From the NCBI RefSeq assembly GCF_018137985.1, contig NZ_CP073084.1, positions 1,612,001 to 1,676,000 of the forward strand: a stretch of DNA of 64,000 nt, read 5' to 3'. The position numbers and the translations under genes are program-made. The stretch is from Streptococcus oriscaviae. GTDB taxonomy: Bacteria; Bacillota; Bacilli; Lactobacillales; Streptococcaceae. Below are positions 58,480 to 64,000 of this stretch, piece after piece. The notes beneath the pieces were generated by a model that saw only the letters and a list, made by a program, of their open reading frames with translations, was not told the DNA's origin and ran no database searches. How positions within the stretch are numbered: position 1 is the first letter of the stretch; each line of letters starts with the position of its first letter.

Positions 58480-60357
58480 ATGAACAATACAGAAATTGCA
58501 AAAAAAGTCATTGACGCTCTTGGCGGACACGAAAATGTTCGCAGTGTAGCTCACTGTGCGACTCGTCTTCGTGTCATGGTTGTCGATGAAGGAAAAATTG
58601 ACAAGGACACTGTTGAGAACATTGAAAAAGTTCAAGGTGCTTTCTTTAATTCAGGTCAATACCAAATCATCTTTGGTACTGGTACTGTAAACAAGATTTA
58701 TGAAGAAGTCGTAGCTCTTGGCTTGCCGACAGCTACTAAGGCAGAAATGAAGGCAGAAGCTGCACAACAAGGTAACTGGTTCCAACGCTCAATTCGTACC
58801 TTCGGTGACGTCTTTGTTCCAATCATCCCAGCCATCGTTGCGACAGGTCTCTTCATGGGTCTTCGCGGATTGTTGGCAGCCTTCAACATGCCATTGGAAG
58901 GTGATATCTTAACCTACTCCCAAATTCTTACTGACACAGCCTTTATCGTCTTGCCTGCCTTGGTGGTATGGTCCACCTTCCGCGTATTTGGTGGGAACCA
59001 AACCATCGGTATCGTTCTCGGTATGATGTTGATTGCTGGTCAATTGCCAAATGCCTGGGTCGTTGCATCAGGTGGCGATGTGAAACCTTTGATTTTCTTC
59101 GGATTCATCCCAGTTGTTGGTTTGCAAGGTTCCGTCTTGCCAGCCTTCATCATTGGTATCTTGGGTGCTAACTTTGAAAAAGCAGTCCGCAAGGTGGTTC
59201 CAGAAGTTTTGGACCTCTTGGTAACGCCATTTGTGACACTCTTTGTCATGTCTATTCTTGGACTCTTTGTCATCGGTCCAGTCTTCCACGTAGTAGAAAG
59301 CTACATCCTTGTGGCGACCCAAACGGTCTTGAACTTGCCATTTGGTTTGGGTGGTCTCCTCATCGGTGGGGTACACCAAATCATCGTGGTATCCGGAGTG
59401 CACCATATCTTCAACTTCCTTGAAGCACAATTGGTGGCAACAGGTGCCAACCCATTCAACGCCATCATCACAGCAGCGATGACAGCACAAGGTGCTGCAA
59501 CCGTAGCGGTTGGTGTGAAGACTAAAAATCCTAAGTTGAAAGCACTTGCTTTCCCAGCAGCTCTCTCTGCCTTCCTCGGTATCACTGAGCCTGCTATCTT
59601 CGGTGTCAACTTGCGCTTCCGTAAACCATTTGTTCTTTCCTTGATCGCAGGTGCAATCGGTGGTGCCTTCGCATCTATCCTTGGTCTTGCTGGTACAGGT
59701 ATGGGTGTAACAATCATCCCTGGTATGACCCTCTACTTAGGGAATGGCCAACTTCTTACTTACCTCCTCATGGTAGCAGTTTCCTTTGCACTTGGTTTTG
59801 CCCTCACTTACATGTTCGGTTATGAAGACGAAGTGACTGAAGGAGCAGCTCCTGCAAAAAAGCCTGAGGCTTCAGTAGCATCAGCTCCACTTGTTGAAGT
59901 TGCTGAAGAAACGCTTGTATCCCCACTTTCAGGTGAAGTTGTTGAATTGGCAAATGTGAATGATCCAGTCTTCTCATCTGGTGCTATGGGTAAAGGTCTT
60001 GCAGTTAAACCATCTGAAGGTGTTGTTTACGCTCCTGCAGATGCAGAAGTAACCATTGCTTTTGAAACAGGGCACGCTTATGGTTTGAAAACAGCAAGCG
60101 GTGCAGAACTCCTCATCCACATCGGTATTGATACTGTATCAATGAACGGTGAAGGTTTTGAGAAATTGGTAGCAGCAGGCGATAAGGTTAAGGCTGGTGC
60201 TCCTCTTGCCAAGTTTGACTCTAGCAAGATTGCTGCAGCTGGTTTGGATGACACAACTATGGTTATCGTAACCAACACAGCAGACTTTGCAGTGGTTGAA
60301 GGAGTTGCTCAAGGCACAGTTGCTCATGGAGCAGACTTCCTCAAAGTTGCTAAATAA
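58480..60357 (+). CDS. scrA: Sucrose-specific PTS EIIBCA
   Basis: 625 residues in the order IIB (1-90; AHCATRLRV with the phospho-Cys), IIC (about 105-450, some 8-10 membrane helices; GGVHQIIVVSGVHHIFN, GITEPAIFGVN) and IIA (about 475-625; HIGIDTVSMNGEGF with the phospho-His). Imports sucrose as sucrose-6-phosphate. The ATG at 58480 follows AAGGAGA; a TTG two codons earlier is less likely. Divergent from scrB with operators between them. Terminator at 60422-60446. Confidence 0.94.
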   Translation: MNNTEIAKKVIDALGGHENVRSVAHCATRLRVMVVDEGKIDKDTVENIEKVQGAFFNSGQYQIIFGTGTVNKIYEEVVALGLPTATKAEMKAEAAQQGNWFQRSIRTFGDVFVPIIPAIVATGLFMGLRGLLAAFNMPLEGDILTYSQILTDTAFIVLPALVVWSTFRVFGGNQTIGIVLGMMLIAGQLPNAWVVASGGDVKPLIFFGFIPVVGLQGSVLPAFIIGILGANFEKAVRKVVPEVLDLLVTPFVTLFVMSILGLFVIGPVFHVVESYILVATQTVLNLPFGLGGLLIGGVHQIIVVSGVHHIFNFLEAQLVATGANPFNAIITAAMTAQGAATVAVGVKTKNPKLKALAFPAALSAFLGITEPAIFGVNLRFRKPFVLSLIAGAIGGAFASILGLAGTGMGVTIIPGMTLYLGNGQLLTYLLMVAVSFALGFALTYMFGYEDEVTEGAAPAKKPEASVASAPLVEVAEETLVSPLSGEVVELANVNDPVFSSGAMGKGLAVKPSEGVVYAPADAEVTIAFETGHAYGLKTASGAELLIHIGIDTVSMNGEGFEKLVAAGDKVKAGAPLAKFDSSKIAAAGLDDTTMVIVTNTADFAVVEGVAQGTVAHGADFLKVAK

Positions 60358-60421
60358 TTGATTGTTCGTTTTCTGACAAAATATGACTTCTGTCAAAACT
60401 AAAAATCAAAGAAAATAAGAA

Positions 60422-60446
60422 GAAAAAGGCGAAAGCCTTTTTCCTT
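60422..60446 (+). terminator. scrA terminator
   Basis: GAAAAAGGC-gaaa-GCCTTTTTCC hairpin. An extended -10 TGG-TATAAT (60460-60468) follows for scrK. Confidence 0.75.
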
Positions 60447-60498
60447 TCGCTAAAATATATGGTATAATAAAGTAAATTTTATTAAAGGGAGAAGATTG

Positions 60499-61377
60499 AT
60501 GACAAAATTGTATGGTAGCTTAGAAGCAGGTGGCACCAAGTTTGTCTGTGCAGTAGGAGATGAGCATTTTCAAGTGGTTGAAAAGACCCAGTTTCCAACA
60601 ACGACACCTTATGAAACCATTGAGCGCACGGTTGAATTTTTCAAGCGCTATGAGGACCGCTTGGCTGGTATCGCTATTGGATCTTTTGGTCCGATTGATA
60701 TTGACCAAAATTCTCAAACCTATGGCTTTATCACCTCTACACCAAAACCAAACTGGGCCAATGTGGATTTGTTGGGCTTGATTGCTAAGCACTTTAACAT
60801 TCCATTTTACTTTACGACGGATGTTAACTCATCTGCTTTTGGTGAGGCTTTGGTTCGTAAGGGTGTGAAGAGCCTGGTCTACTATACAATTGGGACAGGT
60901 ATCGGGGCAGGAGCTATCCAAAATGGTGAGTTTGTCGGCGGTGTCGGCCATACAGAGGCTGGACATACCTATGTAGCCCTCCATCCCTATGATGTCAAAC
61001 ACGAATTTAATGGCGTTTGTCCTTTCCACAATGGTTGCTTGGAAGGTTTGGCAGCTGGCCCGTCATTGGAAGGTCGTACGGGTATCCGCGGTGAGCTGAT
61101 TGATCTCCATTCAGATGTCTGGGATGTCCAAGCCTACTACATTGCTCAGGCGGCTGTACAGGCGACCCTTCTTTACCGTCCACAAGTGATTGTCTTTGGT
61201 GGTGGAGTGATGGCGCAAGAGCACATGCTCAACCGAGTCCGTGAGAAATTTACAGGTCTGATGAATGACTACCTGCCAGTACCAGATGTGAAGGAATACA
61301 TTGTCACGCCAGCCGTAGCTGAAAACGGCTCTGCCACACTGGGCAACTTTGCTCTGGCTAAGCAGATTTCGGAATAA
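60499..61377 (+). CDS. scrK: Fructokinase ScrK (ROK family)
   Basis: 292 residues. SLEAGGTKFVCA is the ATP phosphate loop. YYTIGTGIGAGAIQNGEFVGG and GHTEAGHTYVALHPYD ... CPFHNGCLEGLAAG form the ROK/zinc region. Phosphorylates the fructose released by ScrB (and by the second GH32 enzyme) to fructose-6-phosphate. ATG 60499 behind AAAGGGAGAAG. Confidence 0.92.
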   Translation: MTKLYGSLEAGGTKFVCAVGDEHFQVVEKTQFPTTTPYETIERTVEFFKRYEDRLAGIAIGSFGPIDIDQNSQTYGFITSTPKPNWANVDLLGLIAKHFNIPFYFTTDVNSSAFGEALVRKGVKSLVYYTIGTGIGAGAIQNGEFVGGVGHTEAGHTYVALHPYDVKHEFNGVCPFHNGCLEGLAAGPSLEGRTGIRGELIDLHSDVWDVQAYYIAQAAVQATLLYRPQVIVFGGGVMAQEHMLNRVREKFTGLMNDYLPVPDVKEYIVTPAVAENGSATLGNFALAKQISE

Positions 61378-61384
61378 ACGATAG

Positions 61385-61407
61385 ACCCAGCTTGACTGGG
61401 TTTTTTT
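61385..61407 (+). terminator. scrK terminator
   Basis: ACCCAG-cttga-CTGGGTTTTTTT. Confidence 0.82.
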
Positions 61408-61471
61408 CTTCTGGCAAACAATCGAAAAATTTGATATGATTGCTTTAAAGAAGTAAGATTGGAGCATTGTT

Positions 61472-62413
61472 ATGGCAGAACCATTATTTTTACAGTCCGT
61501 CATGCAGGAAAAAATCTGGGGCGGACAGCGCCTGAAGACAGAGTTTGGCTATGAGATTCCTAGTCCGACGACAGGGGAGTACTGGGCTATTTCCGCTCAC
61601 CCCAATGGGGTTTCAGTCGTGGCTAACGGCCTCCACAAGGGAAAAGCCTTGGACCAACTGTATGCGGAGCGCAGGGATCTTTTCGGCAATAGCCAGAGTC
61701 CTGTTTTTCCCCTTTTGACCAAAATTTTGGATGCGGATGACTGGCTCAGTGTGCAGGTTCACCCAGATGATGCCTATGGATTGGAGCATGAGGGAGAGTT
61801 AGGCAAAACCGAGTGCTGGTATGTGATTGCTGCAGAAGAAGGGGCAGAAATCATCTATGGTCATGCGGCTAAGAGCCGCGAGGAGTTGGCACAGATGATT
61901 GAGAAGGGTGAATGGGACCCCCTTTTGACCCATGTTCCGGTCAAGGCGGGTGATTTCTTCTTCGTCCCTAGTGGTACCATGCATGCTATCGGTAAGGGCA
62001 TTCTGATTTTGGAAACCCAGCAGTCTAGCGACACCACTTATCGAGTCTATGATTTTGACCGCAAGGATGACGCAGGCAACTTACGGGAGCTTCACATCCA
62101 GCAGTCAATCGATGTCATGACTATCGGCGAGCCTGCTAACAGCCATCCTGATACCGTGGTGGTGGGGAATTTGACCGTGACGACCTATGTCAGCAATCCC
62201 TTTTTCACCGTCTACAAGTGGCAGGTGGACGGGCCAGTAGAGATGAAACGGAGTGCCCCATATAGCTTGCTCAGTGTTCTGGATGGGGAAGGACAGATTG
62301 AGGTCGATGACCAAGTTTACCCCATCAAAAAAGGCAGCCATTTTATTCTGCCGACTGATGTTGAAGCCTGGACCTTTGATGGTTGTTTAGAAATGATTGT
62401 CAGTCACCCATAA
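61472..62413 (+). CDS. manA: Mannose-6-phosphate isomerase, class I
   Basis: 313 residues, the short Firmicute form. Zinc ligands in VQVHPDDAYGLEHEGELGKTECWYV (Gln, His, Glu) and VPSGTMHAIGKGILILETQQSSDTTYRVYDFDR. Converts mannose-6-phosphate and fructose-6-phosphate, linking to the ScrK product. scrK-manA adjacency is common in streptococci. Own short upstream region with TATGAT (61434-61439) as a possible -10. Confidence 0.94.
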   Translation: MAEPLFLQSVMQEKIWGGQRLKTEFGYEIPSPTTGEYWAISAHPNGVSVVANGLHKGKALDQLYAERRDLFGNSQSPVFPLLTKILDADDWLSVQVHPDDAYGLEHEGELGKTECWYVIAAEEGAEIIYGHAAKSREELAQMIEKGEWDPLLTHVPVKAGDFFFVPSGTMHAIGKGILILETQQSSDTTYRVYDFDRKDDAGNLRELHIQQSIDVMTIGEPANSHPDTVVVGNLTVTTYVSNPFFTVYKWQVDGPVEMKRSAPYSLLSVLDGEGQIEVDDQVYPIKKGSHFILPTDVEAWTFDGCLEMIVSHP

Positions 62414-62424
62414 TGTTCAATTGG

Positions 62425-62457
62425 AAAAGGACCGAGGTTTGTTCTCGGTCCTTTTTG
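62425..62457. terminator. Terminator between manA and the metalloprotease gene
   Basis: AAAAGGACCGAG-gtttgtt-CTCGGTCCTTTTT, symmetric, serving both convergent genes. Confidence 0.85.
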
Positions 62458-62465
62458 TCAGGGAG

Positions 62466-64000
62466 TTACTCAAAAATAGTAGTTCGGTAGTCATCCGTCA
62501 ACTTCAGGTAAGCATCGTGAAGTGCACCTTTGAGTTCAGATACCTTGTTTTCTTCGGTAGTGAAGTTTCCTGCGCTAACATCTGCTTCAACGGCCTTATC
62601 CATGAGTTCCTGTAATTGCTCGTAGGATGAAATGGTAATGGTCAGTCCATCGTATTGGATGGTGACTGGTTTGAGTTGGCCAAATTGTTGTACCCGTTCT
62701 TGGTACATGGCTTTTTTGAAGATCTTATAGTCTCCAGCGTATTCTGGCAGAATATGGCTGAAGATGAGAGAGTCTGGAACTACATCGCTTCCTTCTTGTT
62801 TGTACTGGTTGGACATGTAAGGAACCAAACCATTGACATAGCCTTTTTCTGCTAAGAGTTCAAAGGCAGTTCGACGGAAGGAGAGGTCTCCCGGCACTCG
62901 TTCAGTTGTGGCTGTTGCCCAGATTGGAGCGAAAAGGCTGAGTTTATGATAGCCGTTGTTCATGACTTCGGTCGGATTCTCGGTATCGCGCTCAATGCGG
63001 TTGGCAGATTCGCGACGTACAGTGACATCGTAGTCGATGAGGTCATCGATGGTTTTCAACTCCATGCTTGCCCATTCTTCATCTGTGAAGTCTCGCTTGA
63101 TATTGACACCATAAGGGCCATACTCTTCGTAACCTGGATAGGTTTTTTCAGTAGTTTCCAGCTTGTGGAACCATTGCCGTTGGACGTCTTTGGTCTGCTT
63201 GAGAACGGAGGTGCCTTCTGCATACTCCAGTGTATAAATCAAGTCAAAGAGTCCGCGGACATATTGCTGGAGGTCATCCGCATTCTGGAAGCGGTCTGGA
63301 GTCAAGTTATGGTAGCGTGTGCCGGTATGGGCAGAGTGGTCAAAGAGAGAGTTGAAGCCGACAATGCTGTAATCAACGCGGTCAGGTGCTTGGAGCATGC
63401 CTTCCGGATAGGCTTCTAGCTGCATGCCTGCTCTGTGATTGTAGCCAAGCATATACTTGTCATAGTCAAAGGCGTGTACCATTTCATGGGTCAGGGTAAC
63501 TGCCCCGTCAGTGCCCAGTAATGGGGTAATGACAAAGCTAACTTCCTGCCTCCAGGCGTAGGCGCCGGCCCAGGTTAATTCAGGTAAGAAGTAGGTGCCA
63601 GATGGGCCAAAGACTTCTTGGATTGCCTGAGTGGTTTCGGCTGTGGCAGCATCTTGTAGTTTGTCTTGCGCTTCTTGCGTCAGCTTACCAGTTTCAGAAT
63701 ACCAGATTCCCTTCCAAGCGTAGGCGGAAGTATCGTAAGCATACTTACCATAGCCCCCCCAAACAGGTTGGAAGTAGAGCATGGTATGGCGGTGATTTTC
63801 AGGAAGAACCCGATACCACATATCATAGTGAGCGCGATAGAGTTCAGCGTCTGCCTGAATTTGCGCCTTGATCTTGTCCAGTTCTGTTTGATAGGCTTGT
63901 GGGTCACTGGTCTTGAGGCTCATATCAATGTAGCGGTCGTACATGCTGACAATCAGGTTGGACATGTTTGATACGATATAGACGTTTTCTTCACTTGTCG
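62466..64000 (-). CDS. M26-type zinc metalloprotease (ZmpB/ZmpC/IgA1 protease-like), C-terminal part
   Basis: The frame is open to the window edge, so only the last about 511 residues are seen; MSNL at 63965 is internal. LTHEMVHAFDYDKYM contains HExxH, with the third zinc ligand Glu about 20 residues later (MQLEAYPEG), the M26 arrangement. The downstream region (FERAD-like DLIYTLEYAEGTSVL, YNDI-like VPYMSNQYKQEG) follows streptococcal Zmp proteins. There is no LPxTG at this C terminus; in this family the sorting signal is near the N terminus, which lies outside the window. Substrate (IgA1, mucin or other) cannot be told. Not part of the sugar region in function. Confidence 0.85.
   Translation of the reverse strand, partial: TSEENVYIVSNMSNLIVSMYDRYIDMSLKTSDPQAYQTELDKIKAQIQADAELYRAHYDMWYRVLPENHRHTMLYFQPVWGGYGKYAYDTSAYAWKGIWYSETGKLTQEAQDKLQDAATAETTQAIQEVFGPSGTYFLPELTWAGAYAWRQEVSFVITPLLGTDGAVTLTHEMVHAFDYDKYMLGYNHRAGMQLEAYPEGMLQAPDRVDYSIVGFNSLFDHSAHTGTRYHNLTPDRFQNADDLQQYVRGLFDLIYTLEYAEGTSVLKQTKDVQRQWFHKLETTEKTYPGYEEYGPYGVNIKRDFTDEEWASMELKTIDDLIDYDVTVRRESANRIERDTENPTEVMNNGYHKLSLFAPIWATATTERVPGDLSFRRTAFELLAEKGYVNGLVPYMSNQYKQEGSDVVPDSLIFSHILPEYAGDYKIFKKAMYQERVQQFGQLKPVTIQYDGLTITISSYEQLQELMDKAVEADVSAGNFTTEENKVSELKGALHDAYLKLTDDYRTTIFE

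Overview
The window is a chromosomal segment of a low-GC Firmicute, almost certainly a Streptococcus and most like Streptococcus suis. The evidence is the gene content and protein style: NadR/PnuC/NrtR nicotinamide riboside salvage, bifunctional GshF, MsmK, FakA/Asp23, the scr sucrose regulon, an M26 zinc metalloprotease, and LPxTG adhesins with streptococcal pilin-linker domains. Most of it is ordinary housekeeping DNA. I see no tRNA, rRNA, insertion sequence, prophage or CRISPR array. The species call is inference from sequence style, not from a database search.

Layout. 1-3060: the 3' end of a Clp ATPase gene, then the NAD salvage operon nadR-pnuC-nrtR. 3100-7340 (minus strand): hslO-dusB, and gshF. 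7630-20410: purA, yajC, then uppS-cdsA-rseP-proS (envelope lipid synthesis, membrane proteolysis, tRNA charging), polC, pepS and a small GlsB/YeaQ membrane protein. 20470-25280: def (minus), an MFS transporter, an rsuA-type pseudouridine synthase, an unrecognised 213-residue protein, and the uracil permease gene behind a PyrR attenuator.

25320-32850: rpsO and pnp are separated by a 4.3-kb block of two tandem LPxTG adhesin genes. Each has its own promoter and terminator. Their last 181 bp are identical except for one base. The first gene lacks an ATG where its ribosome binding site points: the codon there is ATT. The pnp mRNA appears to begin with a long (about 26 bp) 5'-terminal stem-loop. 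This block is the most unusual part of the window.

32900-38000: cysE, a tandem-GNAT gene, a nucleoside phosphorylase-family gene, a 56-residue membrane protein, cysS, mrnC and a PucR-type HTH regulator, tightly packed. 38110-47050: msmK; an aromatic acid exporter-like gene and a DUF1761 gene with a TetR-type operator (both minus); rpmB; asp23-like/fakA; rpsF-ssb-rpsR; then a LiaF-like gene and corA/DUF1129 (minus). 47170-54220: uvrA, an AT-rich gene of unknown function (DUF1266-like), a pepP/pepQ-type peptidase, efp, an asp23-like gene and nusB.

54310-62410 is the sucrose region: a second GH32 hydrolase gene, scrB-scrR (minus), and divergent scrA, scrK and manA. ScrA imports and phosphorylates sucrose, ScrB hydrolyses sucrose-6-phosphate, ScrK phosphorylates the fructose released, and ScrR represses. 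LacI/CcpA-type operators lie in the promoters. The window ends inside a minus-strand M26 (ZmpB/ZmpC/IgA1 protease-like) metalloprotease gene.
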